Below, in pieces: positions 27,599 through 36,495 of a stretch of DNA of 64,000 nt. The position numbers and the translations under genes were made by a program. Source of the DNA: Simplicispira metamorpha (GTDB lineage Bacteria > Pseudomonadota > Gammaproteobacteria > Burkholderiales > Burkholderiaceae_C); NCBI RefSeq assembly GCF_004341365.1, contig NZ_SLXH01000016.1, positions 1 to 64,000 of the forward strand. The letters run 5' to 3'. Below the pieces are notes generated by a model. The model saw only the letters and a program-made list of their open reading frames with translations, searched no databases and was not told where the DNA came from. The number at the start of each line of letters is the position of its first letter. Position 1 is the first letter of the stretch.

Positions 27599-28060
27599 AT
27601 GAATCCGAGAACCCTTGTTTTGTTGTTGACCGTAGCACTCATCACCGTGCTGGCCGTATTCAACTGGAATGCGCTGGCAACGCCGTCTGAAGTCTCGCTG
27701 GGCTTGCTGTCTTTCGAGGCACCCCTGGGCGTGTTGATGCTGGGCCTGACGGTGTTGTTAGGGATTTTCTTCGTGGCGTATGTGCTGTCATTGCAGGGCT
27801 CGGTGCTGCTGGAGACGCGGCGCCACGCCAAAGAAATGCAGGCGCAGCGCGAATTGGCCGACAAGGCCGAGGCTTCGCGCTTTACGGAACTGCGCGCTTT
27901 TGTGCAAAGCCAGCAGGTTCAATCCCAAGAGGCCTTTATGGCACGCCTGGACGCCCTGGAGACCCATCTGATGGCGCGTGCCCAAGAGTCAGACAACAGT
28001 GCCGCTGCCTACATCGGGCAACTGGAGCAGCAAATCGGCCGCGCTCCCAGGCAGGGTTGA
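27599..28060 (+). CDS. LapA-domain membrane protein
   Basis: A 153-residue inner-membrane protein with two hydrophobic helices (VLLLTVALITVLAVFNWNAL and VLMLGLTVLLGIFFVAYVLS). The second is followed by a cytoplasmic coiled coil rich in Glu/Arg/Gln (ETRRHAKEMQAQRELADKAE). This is the LapA/DUF1049 layout. In E. coli LapA works with LapB in controlling LPS synthesis, but here there is no lapB neighbour, so that role is inference. It lies 34 bp after the RND permease. Confidence 0.75.
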   Translation: MNPRTLVLLLTVALITVLAVFNWNALATPSEVSLGLLSFEAPLGVLMLGLTVLLGIFFVAYVLSLQGSVLLETRRHAKEMQAQRELADKAEASRFTELRAFVQSQQVQSQEAFMARLDALETHLMARAQESDNSAAAYIGQLEQQIGRAPRQG

Positions 28061-28151
28061 ACACCAGAGCCTGCCAGAAACAACTTCGGCCACGGCACAG
28101 GAGGAATGTGCGGTGGCCGAACGTACAGGGCGCTTGGGCGCCACTGCCGAT

Positions 28152-28460
28152 TTACTTTTGCGTCAGAACCCAGGTAGCCAGTTTCTTGGCTTCTGCGTCG
28201 TTGACTTGGGCGTTGGCCGGCATGGGAACCGGGCCCCACACGCCAGCGCCGCCCTTGATGATTTTGGCAGCCAGCTTGTCCACCGCGTCTTTTTGGCCAG
28301 CGTACTTGGCTGCTACGTCTTTGTAAGAGGGGCCGACCAGTTTTTTGTCGATTGCGTGGCAGGCCATGCAGTTTTTGGCAGTGGCCAATGCCTGATCTGC
28401 CATGGCAGGGACAGCAGCCGACAGCGTCAGGGCAAGGATAGTCAGGGAGCGTTTCATCAT
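28152..28460 (-). CDS. Small c-type cytochrome (class I, c551/c552-like)
   Basis: A 102-residue periplasmic electron carrier. The signal peptide is [21 protein letters not shown], the heme site is CMACH at about residues 31-35, and the distal Met ligand is in [12 protein letters not shown]. The C-terminal helix [14 protein letters not shown] is typical of class I. It would be a plausible donor to the cbb3 oxidase encoded later in the window. The start with two ATG codons follows GGAAAGACC. Confidence 0.93.
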   Translation of the reverse strand: MMKRSLTILALTLSAAVPAMADQALATAKNCMACHAIDKKLVGPSYKDVAAKYAGQKDAVDKLAAKIIKGGAGVWGPVPMPANAQVNDAEAKKLATWVLTQK

Positions 28461-28557
28461 GGTCTTTCCTCTTGGTTGGGGTACATTGCTTTTGATGCCA
28501 TTGTAGTGATCCGGGTTGACTGCTGCTGGTGATTTGTTTTGTTCGTTGGGGGGCGCC

Positions 28558-28800
28558 ATGTATATGCTGGTTTTGGGAATTGCACTGTCGTTGCTGAAGT
28601 ATCTGGACATAGCGCCCGTGGCGCAGTGGTCGTGGTGGTGGGTGCTGACGCCTTTTGCCCTCACCATACTGTGGTGGGCCTGGGCTGATTCCACGGGCTA
28701 CACCAAACGCAAGGCCATGGAAAAAATGGACCAACGCAAAAAAGACCGCCTCGACAAGCAAAAGCAAGCCTTGGGCATGCAACCACGCAAGCCGCGCTGA
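28558..28800 (+). CDS. Small Trp-rich membrane protein (TIGR04438-like)
   Basis: An 80-residue protein with two membrane helices, the second rich in Trp ([21 protein letters not shown]). It has a highly charged Lys/Arg/Gln tail ([20 protein letters not shown]). This matches a small Trp-rich family known mainly from betaproteobacteria. Function is unknown. Divergent from the cytochrome c gene. Confidence 0.75.
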   Translation: MYMLVLGIALSLLKYLDIAPVAQWSWWWVLTPFALTILWWAWADSTGYTKRKAMEKMDQRKKDRLDKQKQALGMQPRKPR

Positions 28801-28896
28801 GCAGGCACGCGGCCATCTTCTGGCTGGCGCTGGGGTGGCAGATCGCTGGGGGATAATTCCTGCGCCCCCCAGTTAACCCCTTTACGAAAAATCACC

Positions 28897-30756
28897 ATGC
28901 CTGTTTACCGCTCCAAAACCTCTACCGCCGGTCGCAATATGGCAGGTGCGCGCTCGCTCTGGCGCGCCACTGGCATGAAGGACGATGATTTTCAAAAGCC
29001 CATCATTGCCGTCGTCAACTCCTTCACCCAGTTCGTGCCTGGCCACGTTCACCTGAAGGATCTGGGCCAGCTGGTGGCCCGCGAGATTGAGGCCGCTGGC
29101 GGCGTGGCCAAAGAATTCAACACCATTGCCGTCGATGACGGCATCGCCATGGGCCATGACGGCATGCTGTATTCGCTGCCCAGCCGCGACATCATTGCCG
29201 ACTCGGTCGAGTACATGGTGAACGCGCACTGCGCCGATGCCATGGTGTGTATCTCGAACTGCGACAAGATCACCCCCGGCATGCTGATGGCTGCCATGCG
29301 CTTGAACATCCCGGTCATTTTTGTCTCGGGCGGGCCGATGGAGGCAGGCAAGGTGCGCTTGGCCAACCCGACCACGCAGACCATCGAATTCAAAAAGCTC
29401 GACCTGGTGGATGCCATGGTGATGGCCGTGGACAGCAGCGTCAGCGACGCCGATCTGGCCGAGGTCGAGCGCTCGGCCTGCCCCACCTGCGGCAGCTGCT
29501 CGGGCATGTTCACCGCCAACTCCATGAACTGCCTGACCGAGGCGCTGGGCCTGTCGCTGCCCGGCAACGGCACCGTGGTGGCTACGCACGCCGACCGCGA
29601 AGCCCTGTTCAAGCAGGCCGGGCGCACCATCGTGGAGCTGTGCCGCCGCCATTACGAGCAGGACGACATGGCCGTGCTGCCGCGCGCCATCGGCCTGAAG
29701 GCCTTTGAAAACGCCATCACCCTCGACATCGCCATGGGCGGCTCCACCAACACCATCCTGCACCTGCTGGCCATTGCCCAGGAGGCCGAGATCGACTTCA
29801 CGATGAAGGACATCGACCGCCTCTCGCGCGTGGTGCCGCAGCTGTGCAAGGTGGCGCCCAACACCAACAAGTACCACATCGAAGACGTCCACCGCGCTGG
29901 CGGCATCATGGCCATCCTGGGAGAGCTTGACCGCGCTGGCAAGCTGCATACCGACGTGCCCACGGTGCACGCCAAGACCATGAAGGATGCGCTCGACCAA
30001 TGGGATATCGCGCGCAACCCGTCTGAAGCGGTCAAAACCTTCTACATGGCAGGCCCGGCTGGCATCCCCACGCAAGTGGCCTTCAGCCAGGCCACGCGCT
30101 GGCCCAGCCTGGATTTGGATCGCGCCGAGGGCTGCATCCGCTCGGCCACGCACGCTTTCTCGCAAGAAGGTGGCCTGGCGGTGTTGCACGGCAACATCGC
30201 GGTCGATGGCTGCGTGGTCAAGACAGCGGGTGTGGACGAGTCCATCCTGGTGTTCGAAGGCTCGGCCTTTGTGACCGAGTCGCAGGACGAAGCCGTGGCA
30301 GAAATCCTGGCCGACAACGTCAAGGCCGGTGACGTTGTCATCGTGCGCTACGAAGGCCCCAAGGGCGGCCCGGGCATGCAGGAAATGCTCTACCCCACGA
30401 GCTACATCAAGTCCAAGGGCCTGGGCAAAGCCTGCGCGCTGCTGACCGATGGGCGTTTTTCGGGCGGCACGTCGGGGCTGTCGATAGGCCACTGCTCGCC
30501 GGAGGCTGCTGCCGGTGGCGCCATCGGCCTGGTGCAGCAGGGCGACCGCATCCGCATCGACATCCCCAACCGAACGATCGATGTGCTGGTCTCGGACGAG
30601 GAGCTGGCCCGCCGCCGTGCCGAGCAGGATGCCAAAGGCTGGAAGCCGGTGAAGCCGCGTCCGCGCAAGGTGTCGGCTGCGCTCAAGGCCTACGCGCTGC
30701 TGGCCACCAGCGCCGACAAGGGCGCGGTGCGCGACCTGTCGCTGCTGGGCGACTGA
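28897..30756 (+). CDS. ilvD: Dihydroxy-acid dehydratase
   Basis: Dehydrates 2,3-dihydroxy acids to 2-keto acids in valine, leucine and isoleucine synthesis. It has 619 residues (E. coli 616). The iron-sulfur cluster Cys in [11 protein letters not shown] and in [18 protein letters not shown] are intact, and the [12 protein letters not shown]-terminal signature is present. The weak ribosome-binding site (acgaaaaatcacc) does not decide the start, but [10 protein letters not shown] is the family N-terminus. It stands alone, closed by a terminator. Confidence 0.97.
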   Translation: MPVYRSKTSTAGRNMAGARSLWRATGMKDDDFQKPIIAVVNSFTQFVPGHVHLKDLGQLVAREIEAAGGVAKEFNTIAVDDGIAMGHDGMLYSLPSRDIIADSVEYMVNAHCADAMVCISNCDKITPGMLMAAMRLNIPVIFVSGGPMEAGKVRLANPTTQTIEFKKLDLVDAMVMAVDSSVSDADLAEVERSACPTCGSCSGMFTANSMNCLTEALGLSLPGNGTVVATHADREALFKQAGRTIVELCRRHYEQDDMAVLPRAIGLKAFENAITLDIAMGGSTNTILHLLAIAQEAEIDFTMKDIDRLSRVVPQLCKVAPNTNKYHIEDVHRAGGIMAILGELDRAGKLHTDVPTVHAKTMKDALDQWDIARNPSEAVKTFYMAGPAGIPTQVAFSQATRWPSLDLDRAEGCIRSATHAFSQEGGLAVLHGNIAVDGCVVKTAGVDESILVFEGSAFVTESQDEAVAEILADNVKAGDVVIVRYEGPKGGPGMQEMLYPTSYIKSKGLGKACALLTDGRFSGGTSGLSIGHCSPEAAAGGAIGLVQQGDRIRIDIPNRTIDVLVSDEELARRRAEQDAKGWKPVKPRPRKVSAALKAYALLATSADKGAVRDLSLLGD

Positions 30757-30790
30757 TGCCCCCACCGGGCGCGCAGGCGCCTGGTGCATG

Positions 30791-30825
30791 AACCCGCTGG
30801 ACACCCTCCCCAGCGGGTTTTCTTT
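30791..30825 (+). terminator. Rho-independent terminator of ilvD
   Basis: A 10-bp perfect stem, AACCCGCTGG (30791-30800) with CCAGCGGGTT (30810-30819), then TTCTTTT. Confidence 0.9.
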
Positions 30826-30836
30826 TGGTTGCTTTG

Positions 30837-30897
30837 TTTTTGATAGCTGCTAGCGCTTGCTGCGTAAGCGCTAGAGGCACTTTTTGCCTAAAATTCA
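30837..30897 (+). repeat. Dispersed repeat copy I, ilvD-lgt
   Basis: The clearest copy: tgatagctgctagcgcttgc then gtaagcgctagaggcacttt. The inner AGCGCTTGC/GTAAGCGCT forms a hairpin. Confidence 0.85.
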
Positions 30898-30955
30898 GCC
30901 CATCCAGCCAACCCGGTTTTTTGCGCGGGATTGGGTGCCGGGCACAATCGCCGCC

Positions 30956-31771
30956 ATGCTGATTTATCCCCACATTGATCCCGTTGCGTTGCAGATCGGC
31001 CCCTTGGCCATCCACTGGTATGGCCTGACGTATCTGGCGGCGTTTGGCCTGTTCATGTTTCTGGGCACGCGGCGCCTGCGCCATCCGCCCTTTGCGGCCA
31101 TCACCGGGCCGGGTGCTTGGTCGCGCCGCGATGTGGAGGACATCTTGTTCCTGGGCGTGATGGGCGTCATCGTGGGAGGGCGGCTGGGTTACTGCCTGTT
31201 TTACAAGCCCGGTTATTACGCGACCCATCCGCTGGAGATTTTTGCCATCTGGCAGGGCGGCATGAGCTTTCATGGCGGCTTGCTCGGCGTCATCGCTGCG
31301 ATGGTCTGGTTTGCCCGCTCGCGCCAGCGGCCTTGGTTGCAGGTGGCTGACTTTGTCGCGCCCTGCGTGCCCACCGGGCTGGCGGCAGGGCGTGTGGGCA
31401 ACTTCATCAATGGCGAGCTGTGGGGCCGCTTTGCCAGCCCCGATTTGCCTTGGGGCATGGTGTTTGCGCACAGCGGCTCCATGCAGCCGCGCCACCCGTC
31501 GCAGGTGTACCAGTTTTTGCTCGAAGGGCTGTTGCTGTTCGTGCTGCTGTGGCTGTATGCGCGCCGTGAGCGCCGCCAGGGCCAGGTGGCGGCGGCCTTT
31601 TTGCTGGGCTATGGCGTGTTCCGCTTCATTGCCGAGTTCTTCCGCGAGCCCGACGGCTTCCTGGGCCTGTTGCCGCTGGGCATGAGCATGGGCCAGTGGC
31701 TGTGCCTGCCGATGGTGGCCGGTGGTGTGGGCCTGTGGCTGTGGGCCCAGCGCCAGCCGGTGCAAAAATAA
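30956..31771 (+). CDS. lgt: Prolipoprotein diacylglyceryl transferase
   Basis: An inner-membrane enzyme that attaches diacylglycerol to the lipobox Cys of prolipoproteins. It has 271 residues (E. coli 291) with about seven membrane segments. The Lgt signature [14 protein letters not shown] is present, as are HGGLLGV and the essential-His region [12 protein letters not shown]. The ATG at 30956 gives the usual N-terminus ([20 protein letters not shown]); an earlier in-frame start would include the dispersed repeat. Confidence 0.95.
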   Translation: MLIYPHIDPVALQIGPLAIHWYGLTYLAAFGLFMFLGTRRLRHPPFAAITGPGAWSRRDVEDILFLGVMGVIVGGRLGYCLFYKPGYYATHPLEIFAIWQGGMSFHGGLLGVIAAMVWFARSRQRPWLQVADFVAPCVPTGLAAGRVGNFINGELWGRFASPDLPWGMVFAHSGSMQPRHPSQVYQFLLEGLLLFVLLWLYARRERRQGQVAAAFLLGYGVFRFIAEFFREPDGFLGLLPLGMSMGQWLCLPMVAGGVGLWLWAQRQPVQK

Positions 31772-31781
31772 CAAGTCAAAT

Positions 31782-31842
31782 TGGCATCAAAGCCTTACAG
31801 GCAGGGCGCTAAAAGCCATTGAATTAATAGCGTTTGGTGTTG
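31782..31842 (-). repeat. Possible diverged dispersed repeat copy J
   Basis: caaattggcatcaaagcctt then gggcgctaaaagcc and ttaatagcg. It retains the spacing of the family but little of the core. Confidence 0.35.
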
Positions 31843-31909
31843 TCGTACTGCACGCCATGCAAGGATTTTGGGGCTGTTTTCTGACGCCAGGCCGTGGTTT
31901 TCCTCTGGT

Positions 31910-33376
31910 ATGGTTAAGTCCATGAAAAACGCCCCCGACTGGATTGCCCGCAGCGTCTCTCGCCTGCGTTCTGCGCCGCCTGACGCGGCCGATAAAACCG
32001 TGCCCCCAGCGGCCAGCGCCAAGGCCGCTGCCGCACCGCGCACCACCCATGACCGCTTGCAGGCCACGCTGCGCCGGGGCCAGGAAGCACTGTCGCCGCG
32101 CGCACTGCGCCGCGTACTGACCGATCTGCAAGCCGTGATCCAGCCGCGCACCAGCGAGTTGGAGGGCGGACGCCGTGCGCAGGTGGTGGCTGACTGGTAC
32201 GCCCAGGCCCAACCTGCCGAGCGCCACGACCTGTGGCTGCTGATGTGCGAGCAGTTCGCGCCCGATGCCACGCGTTTCCAATCTGCGCGCCAACGCTACG
32301 AGGCCGCCGCAGGCACCGAGGAAGAGGGCCAGGCCGAAATCACGCTGCGCCGCGCTCTGGTGTCGCCGCGCACGCGCCTGTTGCAGCGCTTTGCCGTGTT
32401 CCCCGAGGGCATGCGCTTTCTGGTGGACTTGCGCGCCGAGTTGCTGCCCCACCTCAAGAGCGACAAGCGCCTGCTGGCGCTGGACGCCGAGCTGGAGCAC
32501 CTGTTTTCCACCTGGTTTGACGTGGCTTTTCTGGAGCTGCGGCGCCTGTCCTGGGACTCGCCCGCCTCGCTGATCGAAAAGCTCATCAAATACGAGGCCG
32601 TGCACGACATCCGCAGCTGGGCCGACCTGAAAAACCGCCTCGACAGCGACCGCCGCTGCTACGGGTTCTTTCACCCGCGCCTGCCCAACGAGCCACTCAT
32701 TTTTGTGGAAGTGGCGCTGGTCGACAGCATCTCCAGCAGCATCACGCCGCTGCTGGACGAGGCGGCTGCGCCCACCGACATCAGCCGTGCCTCCACGGCC
32801 ATTTTCTATTCGATCAGCAACACGCAAACTGGCCTGCGCGGCGTCAGCTTTGGCGATTCGCTCATCAAGCACGTGGTCGAGACGCTGTGCGCCGAGTTTC
32901 CGCGCCTGCGCACGTTTGCCACGCTCTCGCCCATTCCGGGCTTTCGCGCCTGGCTGGGCAAAAACGCACCGGCCATGCTGAATCGGTTCAGTGACAAGCA
33001 ACGCGCCGAGCTGGCCCGCGAAGTGGGCGCCGAGCCGCTCCAGGCCCCCGCACTGCTGGCCGCTGCCGACAAGGCGCTGGCGCTGGAGCCCAAATCGGCG
33101 CTGCGCCAGTGGCTGCTGCAATGCGCCGCGCACTACCTGGCGCGCGAGCTGCCAGACGGCAAGCCCATCGACCCGGTGGCGCGCTTCCATTTGGGCAACG
33201 GCGCGCGCGTGGAGCGCCTGAACTGGGCGGGCGACCCGTCCTCCAAGGGGCAAAAACAGTCTTACGGGCTGATGGTCAATTACCTCTACGACCTCAAGCG
33301 CATCGACAAGCACCGCAGTTTGCTGGCACAAGGCAAGGTGCCCGCCTCCAAAGACATTGAAAGCCTGTGCCCGTGA
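31910..33376 (+). CDS. mcd: Malonyl-CoA decarboxylase
   Basis: Converts malonyl-CoA to acetyl-CoA and CO2. It has 488 residues from MVKSMKN, or 484 from the second Met. The family core is visible: GMRFLVDLRAELLP, IKYEAVHDIRSWADLKNRL, CYGFFHPRLPNEPLIFVEVAL and the catalytic-region FATLSPIPGFRAWL. Its neighbours, an enoyl-CoA hydratase-like gene and malonyl-CoA synthetase, make a malonate-use operon. Together they would turn malonate into malonyl-CoA and then acetyl-CoA. The gene symbol mcd follows common usage. Confidence 0.93.
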   Translation: MVKSMKNAPDWIARSVSRLRSAPPDAADKTVPPAASAKAAAAPRTTHDRLQATLRRGQEALSPRALRRVLTDLQAVIQPRTSELEGGRRAQVVADWYAQAQPAERHDLWLLMCEQFAPDATRFQSARQRYEAAAGTEEEGQAEITLRRALVSPRTRLLQRFAVFPEGMRFLVDLRAELLPHLKSDKRLLALDAELEHLFSTWFDVAFLELRRLSWDSPASLIEKLIKYEAVHDIRSWADLKNRLDSDRRCYGFFHPRLPNEPLIFVEVALVDSISSSITPLLDEAAAPTDISRASTAIFYSISNTQTGLRGVSFGDSLIKHVVETLCAEFPRLRTFATLSPIPGFRAWLGKNAPAMLNRFSDKQRAELAREVGAEPLQAPALLAAADKALALEPKSALRQWLLQCAAHYLARELPDGKPIDPVARFHLGNGARVERLNWAGDPSSKGQKQSYGLMVNYLYDLKRIDKHRSLLAQGKVPASKDIESLCP

Positions 33377-33420
33377 CCCCTCCCGGGGCGCGTTGAAATT
33401 CATCCAGAAAAGGGTATTGC

Positions 33421-34242
33421 ATGTCAGGAGAAGTGATTGCTGCGCCGGTGGTCGGCGCAGCCCCGGCGGCGGCCGGTGTGGTGCGCGTCACGTTGCGCCA
33501 CAGCGGCAGGCTCAACGCCATGTCGCGCGCCATGTGGCGCCAGCTGCGCTCTGTTTTTGAGAGCATTCAGCGCAGCCAGGACGTGCGCTGCGTGCTGATT
33601 GAGGGCGATGGCGGCGCGTTTTGCGCGGGCGGCGATATTTCGGAATACCCGGCGTTTCGCTTTGATGCGGCGCAGCTGCGCGATTTTCACGAGGGCGATG
33701 TGTGGGGCGGCCTGCAGGCCATGCTCGATTGCGATGTGCCCATCGTGGCGCACATTGCGGGTGCCTGCATGGGCGCGGGCGTGGAGATTGCCAGCTGCTG
33801 CGATCTGCGCATTGCGGGCACGTCCGCGCGTTTTGGTGCGCCGATTGCCAAACTGGGCTTTCCGATGGCGCCGCGCGAGGCACAACTGGTGGCTGGTGCG
33901 GTCGGTGAACTCACAGCGCGCCAGATGCTGCTGGAGGCGGCCACCTTCAGCGCCAGTGACATGCTGGCGCGTGGCTTTTTGAGCCGGGTGGTGGCAGACG
34001 AGCAGCTGGCCGTCGATGCCCTGGGCAGCGCCTGCCGCATCGCCGCGCTGGCGCCCCAAGCCGCACGCATGACCAAACAAACATTTCGGGCATTAAAAGT
34101 GCCTCCAGCCCTTGATGGGTGCGCGCTACCAGCTATCGAAACCATAGTAAACGGCAGCGCCGACCCCTACGCCTACGCCGACAGCGCCGAGCACCGCGAA
34201 GGCATTACGGCCTTTCTGGCCAAACGTCCCCCTGTTTTTTGA
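33421..34242 (+). CDS. Enoyl-CoA hydratase/isomerase family protein
   Basis: A 273-residue crotonase-fold protein. The oxyanion-hole segments are FCAGGDISEY and HIAGACMGAGVEIASCCDLR. The second catalytic Glu expected near position 135-145 could be in PMAPREAQL. Length is normal. Its place between the malonyl-CoA decarboxylase and synthetase genes is consistent with CoA-ester metabolism, but the true substrate is unknown. A diverged copy of the dispersed repeat is read in frame near the C-terminus (LKVPPALDGCALPAIETIV). It ends 5 bp before matB. Confidence 0.88.
   Translation: MSGEVIAAPVVGAAPAAAGVVRVTLRHSGRLNAMSRAMWRQLRSVFESIQRSQDVRCVLIEGDGGAFCAGGDISEYPAFRFDAAQLRDFHEGDVWGGLQAMLDCDVPIVAHIAGACMGAGVEIASCCDLRIAGTSARFGAPIAKLGFPMAPREAQLVAGAVGELTARQMLLEAATFSASDMLARGFLSRVVADEQLAVDALGSACRIAALAPQAARMTKQTFRALKVPPALDGCALPAIETIVNGSADPYAYADSAEHREGITAFLAKRPPVF
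34082..34150 (-). repeat. Dispersed repeat copy K, inside the enoyl-CoA hydratase gene
   Basis: cattaaaagtgcctccagcc then gcgcgctaccagctatcgaa, in the same orientation and reading frame as the dnaX copies. Confidence 0.65.
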
Positions 34243-34247
34243 AACCT

Positions 34248-35801
34248 ATGCGCTCACACAATCTGTTTGCCGCCTTGCGCGCGGCCTTTCCCTCTGACTT
34301 GGATCTGGTGGCCGTGGAAACCACCGCCCCCGACGGCACGGCGCTGAATTACACCTGGCGCGACCTGGACCACGCCAGCGCCCGCATGGCCAATTTGCTG
34401 GCCTCGCTGGCGCTGCCCGAGGGCAGCCGCGTGGCGGTGCAGGTCGAAAAATCCGTCGAGGCCATGGTGCTGTACCTAGCCACACTGCGCGCGGGCTGCG
34501 TGTTCTTGCCGCTCAACACCGCCTACCAGAGCAGCGAGATCGAATACTTCATCGGCAACGCCGAGCCTGCTGTGGTGGTGTGTACGCCGGGCAACTTTGG
34601 CTGGGTGTCCAAAATCGCCTTCACGGCGGGTACGCAGCAGGTGTTCACGCTGGGCGACGACCGCACCGGCTCCTTGCTGGAGCGCGCTGCTCACCACGCC
34701 GACCAGCACCAGCCGGTGGCCCGCACGGCGGACGATTTGGCCGCCATCCTTTACACCAGCGGCACCACCGGGCGCAGCAAAGGGGCCATGCTGACGCACG
34801 GCAATCTGCTCTCTAACGCGGTCATGCTCAAGGACTACTGGGGCTGGGTGCCGGGCGATGTGCTCATCCACGCGCTGCCGATTTTTCATGTGCACGGGCT
34901 GTTTGTGGCCATCCATGCGGCGCTGCTCAATGGCAGCAAGATGATCTGGCTGGCCAAGTTCGAGCCCAAAGCCGCCATTTCCGCCATGGCCCGCGCCACG
35001 GTGTTCATGGGCGTGCCCACGCTGTACGTGCGCATGCTGGCCGAGCCCGGCCTGACCCGCGAGGCGGTGCAGAACATGCGCCTGTTCATCTCCGGGTCGG
35101 CGCCACTGCTGATCGAAACCTTTACCGCGTGGCAGCAGCGCACCGGCCACACCATCCTGGAGCGCTACGGCATGAGTGAAACCATCATGCTCACCTCCAA
35201 CCCCTATGCCGCTGACGCTCGCTACGGTGGCCAAGACGAGCGCCGTGGCGCCACCGTCGGCTTTGCGCTGCCCGGCGTGGGCCTGCGCGTGGTCAACGAT
35301 GCCAACCAGCCGCTGCCCGTGGGCGAGATCGGCAACATCCAGGTGCAAGGCCCCAATGTGTTCAAAGGCTACTGGCGCATGCCGGAAAAAACCGCTGAAG
35401 AATTCACGCCCGATGGCTGGTTCAAGACCGGCGACGTGGGCCTGGTGGACGCGCGCGGTTACGTCAGCATCGTCGGGCGCAGCAAAGACCTGATCATCTC
35501 GGGCGGCTACAACGTCTATCCCGCCGAGGTGGAGGCTGCCATCAACGAGCTGCCCGGCGTGGCCGAGAGTGCCGTGGTGGGTGTGCCACACCCCGATTTT
35601 GGTGAGGTGGGCGTGGCCGTGCTGGTGGCCCGGCCCGGTGCCCAGCCCGATGCCGAGGCCATCGTGGCCCAGCTCAAAATCCAGCTGGCCAATTTCAAGA
35701 TTCCCAAGCGCTGCTTTGTGGTGGCAGAACTGCCGCGCAACACCATGGGCAAGGTGCAAAAGAACCTGCTGCGGGCGCAGTACCAGAGCTTGTTTGCCTG
35801 A
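34248..35801 (+). CDS. matB: Malonyl-CoA synthetase (acyl-CoA ligase family)
   Basis: A 517-residue ANL-superfamily ligase that would activate malonate to malonyl-CoA with ATP. The P-loop YTSGTTGRSKGAM is at about residue 169, the A5 motif is ERYGMSETIM, the A7 motif is GWFKTGDVG, and the catalytic Lys is in LPRNTMGKVQKNLLR. Assignment to malonate rests on the adjacent malonyl-CoA decarboxylase gene and overall similarity to MatB; another short dicarboxylate remains possible. Last gene of the mcd operon. Confidence 0.87.
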   Translation: MRSHNLFAALRAAFPSDLDLVAVETTAPDGTALNYTWRDLDHASARMANLLASLALPEGSRVAVQVEKSVEAMVLYLATLRAGCVFLPLNTAYQSSEIEYFIGNAEPAVVVCTPGNFGWVSKIAFTAGTQQVFTLGDDRTGSLLERAAHHADQHQPVARTADDLAAILYTSGTTGRSKGAMLTHGNLLSNAVMLKDYWGWVPGDVLIHALPIFHVHGLFVAIHAALLNGSKMIWLAKFEPKAAISAMARATVFMGVPTLYVRMLAEPGLTREAVQNMRLFISGSAPLLIETFTAWQQRTGHTILERYGMSETIMLTSNPYAADARYGGQDERRGATVGFALPGVGLRVVNDANQPLPVGEIGNIQVQGPNVFKGYWRMPEKTAEEFTPDGWFKTGDVGLVDARGYVSIVGRSKDLIISGGYNVYPAEVEAAINELPGVAESAVVGVPHPDFGEVGVAVLVARPGAQPDAEAIVAQLKIQLANFKIPKRCFVVAELPRNTMGKVQKNLLRAQYQSLFA

Positions 35802-35808
35802 GCCAGGA

Positions 35809-35826
35809 GGGGAGGGGAGGGGAGGG
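35809..35826 (+). repeat. G4-type run (GGGGA)3GGG after matB
   Basis: Three GGGGA units plus GGG, 8 bp after the stop. It fits the G-quadruplex pattern on the transcribed RNA and is also a 5-bp slippage repeat. Confidence 0.8.
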
Positions 35827-35830
35827 CGCA

Positions 35831-35868
35831 AAAATCGCCTCCAGCATGGCATGGCTGGAGGCGATTTT
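35831..35868. terminator. Bidirectional terminator between matB and uspA
   Basis: A perfect 15-bp stem, AAAATCGCCTCCAGC (35831-35845) with GCTGGAGGCGATTTT (35854-35868), with A and T runs at its ends. It serves both convergent genes. Confidence 0.9.
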
Positions 35869-35872
35869 GCTT

Positions 35873-35930
35873 CTGAATTGATAGCTGCTTGCGCTTGGTG
35901 CGCAAGGCGTAGAGCCTGATTTGGCTTGAA
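35873..35930 (+). repeat. Dispersed repeat copy L, matB-uspA
   Basis: tgatagctgcttgcgcttgg then gcaaggcgtagagcctgatt, directly behind the terminator. Confidence 0.85.
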
Positions 35931-35952
35931 GTGAATGCGCTGTCCGCAGCGT

Positions 35953-36396
35953 TCAGCGCAGCACCAGCACGGGGATGTGCGAGTGCGTCAAGACATGCTG
36001 TGTTTCGCTGCCCAGCAGCAGGCGCTTGATGCCCTTGCGCCCGTGCGACGCCATGACGATGAGGTCGCACTTGTGCTTTTTGGCGGCAGCAATCACGGCT
36101 TCGGCCACCAGGTCGGATTTCGCCACCACGGCCTTGACGCTCACGCCCTGGGCGTCGCCTGCGGTCTTGACGCCATCGACCAGCGCCTGGGCAGCTTCGT
36201 CCCATTGTTTTTCAATGCGCTGGATGTCGCTGGCCTCAACGGGCATGCCGCCTTCAAAATAGCTGCGCGGGTAGCGCGGCACCACTTTCAGTGCCACCAC
36301 CGAAGCGCCTGACAAAGCAGCCAGCGACAGGCCACTTTGAACGGCTTTATCGGACAGCTCGGAGCCGTCGGTGGCAATCAGGATGCGCTTGTACAT
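35953..36396 (-). CDS. Universal stress protein UspA family
   Basis: A 147-residue cytoplasmic single-domain Usp. It starts MYKRILIATDGSELSDKAV and ends in the ATP-binding motif of this family, GSETQHVLTHSHIPVLVLR with upstream DLIVMASHGRKGIKR (G-2x-G-9x-G-S/T type). It probably binds ATP. It diverges from ccoI, with 99 bp between the starts; proteins of this type often accompany oxygen-limitation genes. A longer start at 36477 lacks family similarity. Confidence 0.92.
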   Translation of the reverse strand: MYKRILIATDGSELSDKAVQSGLSLAALSGASVVALKVVPRYPRSYFEGGMPVEASDIQRIEKQWDEAAQALVDGVKTAGDAQGVSVKAVVAKSDLVAEAVIAAAKKHKCDLIVMASHGRKGIKRLLLGSETQHVLTHSHIPVLVLR

Positions 36397-36495
36397 GGGG
36401 GTCCTCTCTGGGGAAAAGATCAATGGGGTGGGCGGCATTGTCTGAAAAAAATGCACGCGGGTCAGTATGGCATGCAAAAGCGGTAAGCTTGCCGC

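Noticed and set aside
28882-30804. A 640-residue minus-strand open frame
   Set aside because: It is the mirror of ilvD, rich in His, Gln and Val as typical of antisense to GC-rich genes.
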